This document shows, one piece after another, positions 36,515-44,689 of a stretch of 64,000 bases of DNA. The notes under the pieces are model-generated. The model was not told the DNA's origin, made no database searches, and was given only the letters and a program-made list of their open reading frames with translations. The first letter of the stretch is position 1. Every line of letters begins with the position of its first letter. The position numbers and the translations under genes were made by a program. Source of the stretch: Rhizobium rhizogenes (lineage in GTDB: Bacteria; Pseudomonadota; Alphaproteobacteria; Rhizobiales; Rhizobiaceae); assembly GCF_002005205.3 (NCBI RefSeq), contig NZ_CP019701.2, forward strand, positions 1,984,001-2,048,000, written 5' to 3'.

Positions 36515-38854
36515 ATGGACACCACAAGCTTCGACAAGACCAAGACCGAAATCGACGGCCCAATGCACGCTTCACTCCGGCACGATTCCGCCCATAAGCA
36601 TGTGACCGGCAGCGCCGAATATATCGACGATATTCCCGAACCCGCCGGCCTCGTCCACGGCGCGCTTGGCCTTTCCGACCGGGCGCATGCCGAAATCGTC
36701 GCGATGGACCTTTCCGAAGTGGAAGCCACGTCAGGCGTGCTCTGGGTGATGGTTGCCAAGGACGTGCCCGGCGAAAACGATGTCTCGTCAGGCGGTCGCC
36801 ACGACGAACCTTTGCTGGCCGAGACAAAGGTCGAATTCCACGGCCAGCCGATCTTCGCGGTCTTTGCCGAAACCCGCGACATCGCCAGAAAGGCGGCCCG
36901 CAAGGCAAAAATCACCTATAAGGACCTGCCGCATTTCACTGATATCGATACGGCAATTGAGAATGGCGGCGCGCTCGTCATCGATCCGATGACGCTGAAA
37001 CGTGGCGATGCGAAGATCGAAATGGATGTCGCACCGCGTCGTCTCACCGGCACGATGCGGATCGGCGGGCAGGAGCATTTTTATCTCGAAAGCCACATCG
37101 CCATGGCCGTGCCGGGCGAAGATGACGAGGTGACGCTGTGGAGTTCCACCCAGCATCCAAGCGAAATCCAGCACATCGTCAGCCACATCCTGCAGGTGCC
37201 GTCCAATGCCGTCACCGTGCAGGTGCGCCGCATGGGCGGCGGTTTCGGCGGCAAGGAAACGCAGGGCAACCAGTTCGCCGCCCTCTGCGCCATCGCTGCC
37301 AAGAAGCTGAACCGGGCCGTGAAAATCCGCCCGGACCGCGACGAGGACATGAGCGCCACCGGCAAGCGCCATGATTTCCGCGTCGATTACGAGTTGGGCT
37401 TCGATGAGGAAGGCCGCATCCACGCCGTCGACGCCACCTACGCCGCACGCTGCGGTTTTTCCTCCGATCTGTCAGGCCCGGTCACGGATCGCGCGCTGTT
37501 CCATGCCGATTCCAGCTATTTCTACCCACATGTGCATCTCACCTCGCGGCCGCTGAAAACCCACACCGTCTCCAACACCGCCTTTCGCGGTTTCGGCGGG
37601 CCGCAGGGCATGCTGGGGGCGGAACGGTTTATCGAGGAAATCGCCTATGCCGTCGGCAAGGACCCGCTCGATATCCGCAAGCTGAATTTCTACGGCGAGA
37701 CCGGCTCCGGCCGCACCACGACGCCCTATCATCAGGAAGTCGAAGACAATATCATCGCCCGCGTTGTCGAGGAGCTGGAGACGTCAAGCCACTACCGCGC
37801 ACGACGTGATGCAATCATCGAGTTCAACAAAACCAGTCCGATCATCCGCAAGGGCATCGCGCTCACCCCTGTCAAATTCGGCATTTCCTTCACCATGACC
37901 GCCTTCAATCAGGCCGGCGCGCTGGTGCATATCTATAATGATGGCTCCATTCACCTGAACCATGGCGGCACCGAAATGGGCCAGGGCCTCTACACCAAGG
38001 TGGCGCAGGTGGTGGCCGATGCCTTCCAGGTGGATATCAACAGGGTGAAGATAACAGCCACGACGACGGGCAAGGTGCCGAATACGTCAGCCACCGCCGC
38101 CTCCTCCGGCACCGACCTTAACGGCATGGCGGCCTATGACGCCGCACGCCAGATCCGCGAGCGGCTCGTCAAATTCGCCACTGAGAACTGGAACGTGCCG
38201 GAAGAGGAAGTCGTCTTCCTGCCGAACCGGGTGCGCATCGGCCTTGAGGAAATCGCCTTCAACGATTTCATCAAAAAAGCCTATTTCGCCCGCGTGCAGC
38301 TTTCCGCCGCCGGTTTTTACAAGACGCCGAAAATCCACTGGGACCGCGCCGCCGGCCGTGGCACGCCGTTTTATTATTTCGCCTATGGCGCGGCCTGCTC
38401 GGAAGTGTCTATCGATACGCTGACCGGCGAATACCTGATGGAACGCACCGATATCCTCCACGATGTCGGCAAATCGCTGAACCCGGCCATCGATATCGGC
38501 CAGATCGAGGGCGCCTTCGTGCAGGGCATGGGCTGGCTGACGACGGAAGAATTGTGGTGGGACGGCAAGGGGCGGCTGCGCACCCACGCGCCTTCCACCT
38601 ACAAGATCCCGCTCGCCTCCGACCGGCCGAAGAGCTTTAACGTCAAGCTGGCGGAATGGGCGGAAAATGCCGAGCCCACCATCGGCCGCTCCAAGGCCGT
38701 GGGCGAACCGCCCTTCATGCTGGCGATCTCGGTTCTCGAAGCCCTCTCCATGGCCGTCGCCTCCGTCGCCGATTACAAGGTCTGCCCGCGCCTCGATGCG
38801 CCGGCAACGCCGGAACGGGTACTGATGGCAGTGGAACGGCTGAAGAAGGTGTGA
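36515..38854 (+). CDS. xdhB: Xanthine dehydrogenase large (molybdopterin) subunit
   Basis: A 779-residue molybdenum hydroxylase subunit oxidising hypoxanthine to xanthine and xanthine to urate. Blocks: GSAEYIDDIPEP, GQPIFAVFAET, GGQEHFYLESHIAMAVP, RRMGGGFGGKETQ (Mo cofactor loop), NTAFRGFGGPQGM with the substrate Arg, GTEMGQGLYTKVAQV and VGEPPFMLAISVLEA with the catalytic Glu. Length and motifs match bacterial XdhB. The start ATG 36515 has AAGGAG six bases upstream. It follows xdhA after 194 bases and precedes xdhC after 195 bases, both gaps occupied by palindromic elements. Confidence 0.96.
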   Translation: MDTTSFDKTKTEIDGPMHASLRHDSAHKHVTGSAEYIDDIPEPAGLVHGALGLSDRAHAEIVAMDLSEVEATSGVLWVMVAKDVPGENDVSSGGRHDEPLLAETKVEFHGQPIFAVFAETRDIARKAARKAKITYKDLPHFTDIDTAIENGGALVIDPMTLKRGDAKIEMDVAPRRLTGTMRIGGQEHFYLESHIAMAVPGEDDEVTLWSSTQHPSEIQHIVSHILQVPSNAVTVQVRRMGGGFGGKETQGNQFAALCAIAAKKLNRAVKIRPDRDEDMSATGKRHDFRVDYELGFDEEGRIHAVDATYAARCGFSSDLSGPVTDRALFHADSSYFYPHVHLTSRPLKTHTVSNTAFRGFGGPQGMLGAERFIEEIAYAVGKDPLDIRKLNFYGETGSGRTTTPYHQEVEDNIIARVVEELETSSHYRARRDAIIEFNKTSPIIRKGIALTPVKFGISFTMTAFNQAGALVHIYNDGSIHLNHGGTEMGQGLYTKVAQVVADAFQVDINRVKITATTTGKVPNTSATAASSGTDLNGMAAYDAARQIRERLVKFATENWNVPEEEVVFLPNRVRIGLEEIAFNDFIKKAYFARVQLSAAGFYKTPKIHWDRAAGRGTPFYYFAYGAACSEVSIDTLTGEYLMERTDILHDVGKSLNPAIDIGQIEGAFVQGMGWLTTEELWWDGKGRLRTHAPSTYKIPLASDRPKSFNVKLAEWAENAEPTIGRSKAVGEPPFMLAISVLEALSMAVASVADYKVCPRLDAPATPERVLMAVERLKKV

Positions 38855-38878
38855 GGGAGGGCGTATCCATGTGGCCGA

Positions 38879-39046
38879 GCCCCCTCATCCGGCGCTGCGC
38901 GCCACCTTCTCCCCGCCGGGGAGAAGAAATTTGCCGCGCCGTCACGGCAATTCAAAAATGTTGCCGTCGTAGTGCGGAGCTTGCGGGACCTTTCTTCTCC
39001 CCGCCAGGGAGAAGGTGGCGCGCAGCGCCGGATGAGGGGGCCAGCC
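38879..39046. repeat. RIME-variant element in the xdhB-xdhC gap
   Basis: An inverted pair: 38879-38931 (CCCCTCATCCGGCGCTGCGCGCCACC then TTCTCCCCGCCGGGGAGAAG) and 38993-39046 (CTTCTCCCCGCC, GAGAAGGTGGCGCGCAGCGCCGGATGAGGGGGCC). The 60-base centre is unique. End blocks are related to the four RIME copies but arranged outward instead of inward. Its right end GATGAGGGGG reaches within nine bases of the xdhC ATG. Confidence 0.8.
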
Positions 39047-39049
39047 CCA

Positions 39050-39904
39050 ATGCCTGACGCCTCCCTCTCCGCCTTCCTCGCCCGCCCTGCCCCCGCAATC
39101 CTCGTGGAAATCGAGGCCGTAAAAGGCTCATCCCCACGCGAGGCCGGCACCTTCATGCTGGTCTCACAGGCTGACTTGTGGGAAACCATCGGCGGCGGAC
39201 AGTTCGAATATATGGCGATAGACCACGCCCGCGCCATGCTGCGGGATGGCGTCAGCGAAGACCGCATGGATATTCCGCTAGGGCCGGAAATAGGCCAATG
39301 CTGCGGCGGCCGCACCCTCATCCGCTTCCGGCGGATAACGGCAGAGATCGCCGCCGGTCTTGAGGCGCGGCTGAAGGGCGAGGCCGAACAGCAGCCCGCC
39401 GTCTTCATTTTTGGCGCAGGTCATGTCGGCAAGGCGCTGGCAGATGCCCTGTCGCTGCTGCCCCTGACCCTGACGGTGGTGGAAACCCGTGAAAGCGAGC
39501 TGCGCGATCTTCCCTCAGTAGTGGCGTCCATACTGACCCCCATGCCGGAAGCATTCGTTCCGAAAATCCCGGCAAACGGCGCGGCCATCATCGTCACCCA
39601 CGATCATGCGCTCGATTTCCTGATTGCGAAGGAAGCGCTTGCCCGCGTCAATCTCGCTTATGTCGGCATGATCGGCTCGAAGACCAAACGCGCCACCTTC
39701 GCCCATTGGCTGGAACGGGAAGGTGAGCCCTCTTCCCGCCTTGCAAAGCTCACCCTGCCCATCGGCGGCACAAGCGTCAGGGACAAACGCCCCGCCGTCA
39801 TAGCGGCCCTTGTGGCAGCCGAGTTGCTGCAAGCATTTTCCGCTGCCGAAATCCGTCGCAACGAAAATCGACACGCCCATCCTCAAGACCAAGATCACGC
39901 TTGA
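39050..39904 (+). CDS. xdhC: Xanthine dehydrogenase accessory protein XdhC
   Basis: 284 residues. XdhC binds sulphurated molybdenum cofactor and inserts it into XdhB. N-terminal block AFLARPAPAILVEIEAVKGSSPREAGTFM, then IGGGQFEYMAIDHA and GQCCGGRT with the paired Cys, and the C-terminal Rossmann-like XdhC_C domain (VFIFGAGHVGKALADAL, VTHDHALDFLIAKEAL, YVGMIGSKTKRATF, LTLPIGG). ATG 39050 fits the family start; the earlier part of the open frame (from 38972) is only repeat sequence. The best ribosome-binding site, GAGGGGG at 39034-39040, belongs to the repeat element's end. Confidence 0.94.
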   Translation: MPDASLSAFLARPAPAILVEIEAVKGSSPREAGTFMLVSQADLWETIGGGQFEYMAIDHARAMLRDGVSEDRMDIPLGPEIGQCCGGRTLIRFRRITAEIAAGLEARLKGEAEQQPAVFIFGAGHVGKALADALSLLPLTLTVVETRESELRDLPSVVASILTPMPEAFVPKIPANGAAIIVTHDHALDFLIAKEALARVNLAYVGMIGSKTKRATFAHWLEREGEPSSRLAKLTLPIGGTSVRDKRPAVIAALVAAELLQAFSAAEIRRNENRHAHPQDQDHA

Positions 39905-40025
39905 GCCCATCCGGCAGGCTTTCATCCGCCAGATTATCCGGTGCAAGGCTTTCAAGGGTAAATCGTTCCGCTGTCCGCAGGCCCGCACGCAGGCGGGACC
40001 ACGCGCGCAAAAGTGCTGTGCGCAT
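39798..40025 (-). CDS. Small DUF1127-like protein, doubtful
   Basis: A 75-codon frame divergent from the LysR gene. ATG 40025 is preceded by GGAG six bases upstream. The protein starts MRTALLRAWSRLRAGL and includes LESLAPDNLADESLPDGLKRDLGLEDG, which recalls the DUF1127 pattern (basic helix then 'LxDIGLxR'), here weak. Its last 107 bases run antisense to the xdhC end, which argues against full length being under selection. DUF1127 genes are often found beside GcvA-type LysR genes, which is the main contextual support. Confidence 0.42.
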   Translation of the reverse strand: MRTALLRAWSRLRAGLRTAERFTLESLAPDNLADESLPDGLKRDLGLEDGRVDFRCDGFRQRKMLAATRLPQGPL

Positions 40026-40141
40026 GTTCGTCTCCATTCAAAAATGTCAGAAGCTCAGTTGATGAATTGGGCTAAAAATGCTCTGGTTTCCGGAGAAAAA
40101 CCAATGAAACCTTTGGCCTTTTGCATAAAGAGAACTTATCC

Positions 40142-41071
40142 ATGAAGATGTCTCGCCAGTTCCCGCTGAATGCCCTGCGCGTCTTCGATGCCGCCGCAAG
40201 GCATCTGAGCTTCACCAAGGCCGGCGAAGAGCTGGGCATGACGCAGACGGCGGTCAGCTACCAGGTGAAGCTGCTGGAGGAGAATATTGGCGAGCCGCTT
40301 TTCCTGCGCACGGCACGGCAGGTGTCGCTGACGGAGGCGGGGGAGAAACTGGCGCCCAAGGTTGCCGACGCCTTCAATACGCTTCGGGAGGCCGTCGACA
40401 GTGTGCGCGACGCGCCGGATGCCACCCTGACCATACATTCCACGGCCACCTTCGCATCACGCTGGCTGTCGCGGCATCTGGGCGCCTTCCAGCTTGAACA
40501 TCCCTCCATCGCCGTCAGGCTGGAAACATCGGGCGCCCTGATCGATTTCAACCAATCGGACTGCGATGTCGCCATTCGCTGGAGCCGCGACGACGGCAAG
40601 GGATTGACCTATCATCGGCTGCTTCGCGGCGTTTACACGCCGATGCTGCATCCCGACCTTGCACAAAGCATCGATGGTTTGAAGACGCCCGAAGACCTTC
40701 TTCGCCTGCGTATCATCGATCCCGGTGACGTGTGGTGGAGCCAATGGTTCCGGGAAGTCGGTATTGAAAATCCTGATCTGAAGCGTTATCCACGCAGCCG
40801 CCTCAACGTGCAGGCTTTCGAAGCCGCAGCGGCGATCGCCGGTCAGGGTGTGGCCATGCTCACCCCTGAACTCTACGCCGATGAGATCGCGCTCGGCCGT
40901 CTCTACCAGCCCTTCGAGCATCTCAGCAGCGAAGGCAAGAACTACTGGCTTGTCTATCCCGAAAACCGCAGGAACATCCGCAAGATCAAACTGTTTCGCG
41001 ACTGGATATTGAAGCGGATCGAGGAAAGCCGGCCGCCACAGCCCCATCAAAACCCCATGTCAGGCGCATAA
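40142..41071 (+). CDS. LysR-family regulator (GcvA type)
   Basis: A 309-residue LTTR. HTH at residues about 7-65: PLNALRVFDAAARHLSFTKAGEELGMTQTAVSYQVKLLEENIG, followed by the effector domain with TIHSTATFASRWLSRHLGAFQLEHPSIAVRLETS and VAIRWSRDDGKGL, typical of GcvA/AmpR-type members. It lies between xdhC and the divergent pair ahead of puuD, so control of purine catabolism is possible, but GcvA-type regulators next to small DUF1127 genes are common and unrelated to purines. ATG 40142 (or 40148) chosen because the conserved N-terminus begins there. Its end overlaps a convergent gene by 25 bases. Confidence 0.9.
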   Translation: MKMSRQFPLNALRVFDAAARHLSFTKAGEELGMTQTAVSYQVKLLEENIGEPLFLRTARQVSLTEAGEKLAPKVADAFNTLREAVDSVRDAPDATLTIHSTATFASRWLSRHLGAFQLEHPSIAVRLETSGALIDFNQSDCDVAIRWSRDDGKGLTYHRLLRGVYTPMLHPDLAQSIDGLKTPEDLLRLRIIDPGDVWWSQWFREVGIENPDLKRYPRSRLNVQAFEAAAAIAGQGVAMLTPELYADEIALGRLYQPFEHLSSEGKNYWLVYPENRRNIRKIKLFRDWILKRIEESRPPQPHQNPMSGA

Positions 41072-41385
41072 AAACAGCGCGGCGTATCCTCATCCGGAAA
41101 CAGACAGAGATGATATTCGCCGTCCTCCGACCGTCTTGCCTCGCTCTGCGACCAGTTGAAGACATGGCGTCGCGTCACCATGCGATGATCGCCGGGGGCG
41201 AGCGAAACCTCATAACCATCAGGTGTGACACGAACGCTGCGCGTGGGGATCATCTGGCAGTCGCCCGTCTGGGCATCGCCATTGCAGCAGTAGCTTTCAT
41301 ATTTGAACCCCTTGTGGGATTCATGGGCAAGTGCCGTGGCGGTGAACGCCAGAAATAAGAAGAGGACCGTCAGAACAAGGCGCAT
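41047..41385 (-). CDS. Small secreted cysteine-containing protein, unknown function
   Basis: 112 residues: signal peptide MRLVLTVLFLFLAFTATALA, then a 90-residue domain HESHKGFKYESYCCNGDAQTGDCQMIPTRSVRVTPDGYEVSL ... SEDGEYHLCLFPDEDTPRCFYAP. Five cysteines (CC, C, C, C) suggest disulphides. I recall similar uncharacterised periplasmic proteins in Rhizobiales. GGAG lies nine bases before ATG 41385 but only three before ATG 41391, so I use 41385. The last 25 bases overlap the end of the LysR gene. Confidence 0.78.
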   Translation of the reverse strand: MRLVLTVLFLFLAFTATALAHESHKGFKYESYCCNGDAQTGDCQMIPTRSVRVTPDGYEVSLAPGDHRMVTRRHVFNWSQSEARRSEDGEYHLCLFPDEDTPRCFYAPDMGF

Positions 41386-41849
41386 CGGCATGGTCTCCGT
41401 TGAAAACAACGGCGGCTGCCGGAAGGTCATTGCGTCCCTTCATTCAAATTCCACACATCAACACGCACCCGGACACAACGGCACCGGGAACCGCGACACC
41501 TGCCCCTGATTCTGCCCCCGCCACAGGGTTCGCAGCACCCGCTTTCGGAATAACCGCCAGCGAAACATGTCATGGGAGCTTTAAAAGCTCCGCAGCCCTA
41601 TATTTTAGCACATTGGCGGGCCGCTCACAGGATAATAGCTGAGTCGCGTTAGCCAGCTAAGCACAAACCATACGGCAGCAAGCGCACATTGCAACTTTAC
41701 CGGGCCTGCCGCGGTCCGCTCACGGCCCGAACCGGGTTGTGAACACAAGACCATCGGATTGTGAACAATCACCCTCGGAGCGCTGCTTTTCCCTTTCCTA
41801 ACGGTCAAATTTCTCGCAAGGTGCGCTGCACAAGGATCAGGGGAACCGC
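41386..41849. other. Intergenic region upstream of puuD
   Basis: 464 bases with no credible gene. It contains a perfect 8-base-arm dyad GGAGCTTT-A-AAAGCTCC at 41575-41591, an AT-rich stretch CCTATATTTTAGC after it, and the paired TTGTGAACA motifs at 41739-41769. The puuD promoter should lie in the last 150 bases. Confidence 0.6.
41737..41770 (+). promoter_or_regulatory. Paired TTGTGAACA operator-like sites before puuD
   Basis: TTGTGAACACAA and GATTGTGAACAATC sit 21-22 bases apart (two helical turns). Each is a short dyad with GTgaAC core, the pattern bound by FadR-subfamily GntR regulators (GT-N2-AC). They lie 80-110 bases before the puuD start. No GntR gene is in the window, so the binding protein is unknown. 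Confidence 0.5.
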
Positions 41850-43112
41850 ATGTACGAATACGCCATTGCGTGGGAATGGATGGCCTTTGCCGTCCGCTGG
41901 CTCCACGTCATCACCGCCATCGCCTGGATCGGCTCGTCCTTCTATTTCATTGCGCTCGATCTCGGGCTGGTCAAACGGGCGCATCTGCCGCCGGGGGCTT
42001 ATGGCGAGGAGTGGCAGGTGCATGGCGGCGGTTTTTACCACATCCAGAAATATCTGGTTGCGCCTGCCCAGATGCCCGAACACCTGACATGGTTCAAATG
42101 GGAAAGCTACGTCACCTGGCTTTCCGGTTTTGCGATGCTCTGCATCGTTTATTATGGCGGCGCCGACCTCTTCCTCATCGACCATTCCGTGCTTGATCTC
42201 ACCCAGTTCCAGGCCATCTGTCTGTCGCTGGCATCGCTTGCCATCGGCTGGCTGTTTTACGATTTCCTCTGTAAATCGCCGCTCGGCAACAATACCTGGG
42301 GCTTGATGATCGTGCTCTATGTCGCGCTGGTGGCGATGGCATGGGGTTATACGCAGGTCTTCACCGGGCGTGCCGCCTTCCTGCATCTCGGCGCGTTTAC
42401 CGCCACCATCATGTCGGCGAATGTATTTTTCATCATCATTCCGAACCAGAAGATCGTCGTCGCAGACCTGATTGCCGGGCGCACGCCGGACCCGAAATAT
42501 GGCCGCATCGCCAAACAGCGCTCGCTGCACAACAACTACCTGACGCTGCCCGTCATCTTCTTCATGCTGTCGAACCATTACCCGCTGGCTTTCGCGACCG
42601 AGTTCAACTGGATCATCGCAGCGCTGGTCTTCCTGATGGGCGTCACCATCCGCCACTGGTTCAACACCACCCATGCCCGCAAGGGCAAACCGACATGGAC
42701 CTGGCTTCTCACCGCCCTCATCTTCATCGTCATCATGTGGCTTTCCACCGTGCCGAAAGTGCTGACCGGCGAGGAGGAGCAGAAGGCCGCCACCCTCTCC
42801 CCCATGCAGCAGCAATTCGTCAGCGACGCTCATTTCACCAAGGCGCGCGATGTGGTTCAGGGCCGCTGTTCCATGTGTCATGCGGCCGAGCCTGTCTGGG
42901 AAGGTGTGCCCTTCACACCCAAATCCGTGAAGCTCGAAACCGACGAACAGATCGCCGCCCATGCGCGCGAAATCTATTTGCAAGCCGGCCGCAGCCATGC
43001 CATGCCTCCCGGCAACATCACCGCCATCACCCCGGATGAGCGCAAGGTGCTGACCGCATGGTATGAAAGTGCGGTTTCCGGGGCTGGAAAAGCCGAAGGA
43101 AAAACTGAATGA
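41850..43112 (+). CDS. puuD: Membrane urate hydroxylase PuuD with C-terminal cytochrome c domain
   Basis: A 420-residue inner-membrane enzyme oxidising urate to 5-hydroxyisourate and passing electrons to the respiratory chain instead of O2. The N-terminal 300 residues have about eight or nine membrane helices with histidines in WMAFAVRWLHVITAIAWIGSSFYFIALD, GGGFYHIQKYLVAP and NHYPLAF. The C-terminal cytochrome c domain has C340-S-M-C343-H344 for heme attachment and a later Met in SHAMPPGN. This is the PuuD family first noted in Agrobacterium in place of soluble uricase. It overlaps guaD by four bases. Confidence 0.95.
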   Translation: MYEYAIAWEWMAFAVRWLHVITAIAWIGSSFYFIALDLGLVKRAHLPPGAYGEEWQVHGGGFYHIQKYLVAPAQMPEHLTWFKWESYVTWLSGFAMLCIVYYGGADLFLIDHSVLDLTQFQAICLSLASLAIGWLFYDFLCKSPLGNNTWGLMIVLYVALVAMAWGYTQVFTGRAAFLHLGAFTATIMSANVFFIIIPNQKIVVADLIAGRTPDPKYGRIAKQRSLHNNYLTLPVIFFMLSNHYPLAFATEFNWIIAALVFLMGVTIRHWFNTTHARKGKPTWTWLLTALIFIVIMWLSTVPKVLTGEEEQKAATLSPMQQQFVSDAHFTKARDVVQGRCSMCHAAEPVWEGVPFTPKSVKLETDEQIAAHAREIYLQAGRSHAMPPGNITAITPDERKVLTAWYESAVSGAGKAEGKTE

Positions 43113-44419
43113 GCATGGTTCTGCTGCGTGGCCGCCTGCTGAGCTTCCGCCGCGCGCCGCTCGCAATCGACGATACGCAAAGCTATCTCTATATCGAAGA
43201 TGGCGGCCTGCTGATCGAAAATGGCAGGATCGCCGCCATCGGCGAATACGCCGATATCCGTAAGACGGCACCGGAAGAGATCGAGGAAAAGGACCACCGG
43301 CCGCATCTCATCGTGCCCGGCCTCATCGACATGCACCTGCATTTCCCGCAGATGCAGGTCATCGGCTCATACGCTGCCAATCTGCTGGAATGGCTGAATA
43401 CCTATACTTTCCCGGAAGAATGCCGCTTCGTCGAAACCGCCCATGCCCAGCGCATCGCCACGCATTTCTACGACGAGCTGCTGCGCCACGGCACCACCAC
43501 GGCCGCTGCCTATTGCTCGGTGCACAAGACCTCCGCCGACGCCTTTTTCACTGAGGCCATGAAGCGCAACATGCTGATGGTGGGCGGCAAGGTGATGATG
43601 GACCGCAATGCCCCGCAGGGCCTGCTGGACACGCCGGAAACCTCCTATGACGAGACGCGCCAGGTGATTGCCGACTGGCACGGCAAGGGCCGCAACCACG
43701 TCGCCATCACGCCGCGCTTCGCCATCACCTCCACCCCGAAGCAGATGGAGGCCGCCCAGGCGCTGGCGCAGGAGTTTCCCGATCTCTTCATCCAGACGCA
43801 TTTGTCCGAAAATCTGGACGAGATCAAATACACCTGCGAGCTTTACCCCGAAGCGACCGACTATACCGATATCTATGTGCGCTATGGCCTGATGGGCAAC
43901 AAGACCCTGCTCGGCCACGCCATCCACCTCTCGGAGCGCGAAGCGGACGTGCTGTCGGAAACCGGCGCGGTGGCCGTACATTGCCCCACCTCGAACCTCT
44001 TCATCGGCTCCGGCCTCTTCCCGATGAAAAAGCTGCAGCGGCGCGAAAAGCCGGTGCGGATCGCGGTCGCGACCGATATCGGCGGCGGCTCCAGCTATTC
44101 CATGCTGCGCACCATGGATGAGGCCTACAAGATCCAGCAATTGCTGGGCGAGCGTCTGAACCCGCTGGAAAGCTGGTATCTGATGACCCGCGGTAATGCC
44201 GAAGCGCTTTCCATGGTCGATCGCATCGGCACACTGGAAGCCGGCACGGACGCGGACATCACCGTGCTCAACGCTTCCTCGACACCCGCCATGGCCCTTA
44301 AGATGGAAGTGGTGAAAAGCCTGACGGAAGAGCTGTTCCTGATGCTGACCATGGGCGATGACCGCACCGTGGTGGAAACCTATGTGGCCGGCAGGGCGAT
44401 GAAGAGCGTGCTGGCATAG
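43109..44419 (+). CDS. guaD: Guanine deaminase
   Basis: A 436-residue amidohydrolase making xanthine from guanine. The zinc site is seen as GLIDMHLHFPQ (HxH), a His in TQHLSEN-like IQTHLSENLDEI, GHAIHLSERE and the Asp in IAVATDIGGGSSYSML. The block HCPTSNLFIGSGLFPM is characteristic of guanine deaminases. The ATG overlaps the puuD stop (ATGA), so the pair is translationally coupled and probably shares the paired operator upstream of puuD. The product goes to xanthine dehydrogenase. Confidence 0.95.
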   Translation: MSMVLLRGRLLSFRRAPLAIDDTQSYLYIEDGGLLIENGRIAAIGEYADIRKTAPEEIEEKDHRPHLIVPGLIDMHLHFPQMQVIGSYAANLLEWLNTYTFPEECRFVETAHAQRIATHFYDELLRHGTTTAAAYCSVHKTSADAFFTEAMKRNMLMVGGKVMMDRNAPQGLLDTPETSYDETRQVIADWHGKGRNHVAITPRFAITSTPKQMEAAQALAQEFPDLFIQTHLSENLDEIKYTCELYPEATDYTDIYVRYGLMGNKTLLGHAIHLSEREADVLSETGAVAVHCPTSNLFIGSGLFPMKKLQRREKPVRIAVATDIGGGSSYSMLRTMDEAYKIQQLLGERLNPLESWYLMTRGNAEALSMVDRIGTLEAGTDADITVLNASSTPAMALKMEVVKSLTEELFLMLTMGDDRTVVETYVAGRAMKSVLA

Positions 44420-44494
44420 TTCGGCTGGGGCCGAAACATCCGGTCACGATCTCGCTTAAACCAATATCTATGGAGCGAGCGGATGCCACTTGTG

Positions 44495-44616
44495 TCTTCT
44501 CCCCGCCGGGGAGAAGTCCGCGGCAGCGGGATGAGGGGGCGAGGGCAGTGAGTTACGGCGACGTTGCCCCTCATCCGACCCTTCGGGCCACCTTCTCCCC
44601 CTCGGGGAGAAGAAAC
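44495..44616. repeat. RIME-type palindromic element, copy 3
   Basis: About 122 bases bounded by TCTTCTCCCCGCCGGGGAG on the left and CTCGGGGAGAAGAAAC on the right, with inner GTCCGCGGCAGCGGGATGAGG and CCCTCATCCGACCCTTCGGG. It lies 75 bases after guaD and 73 bases before the TauE/SafE gene, in the same orientation as copy 1. Confidence 0.85.
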
Positions 44617-44689
44617 CCGGCGCAACGCCGAGCTTCATGCGATTGCCGCCGCCGGTCGGCCGAAATGCGAATGACCTCTGGAGTGCCCC

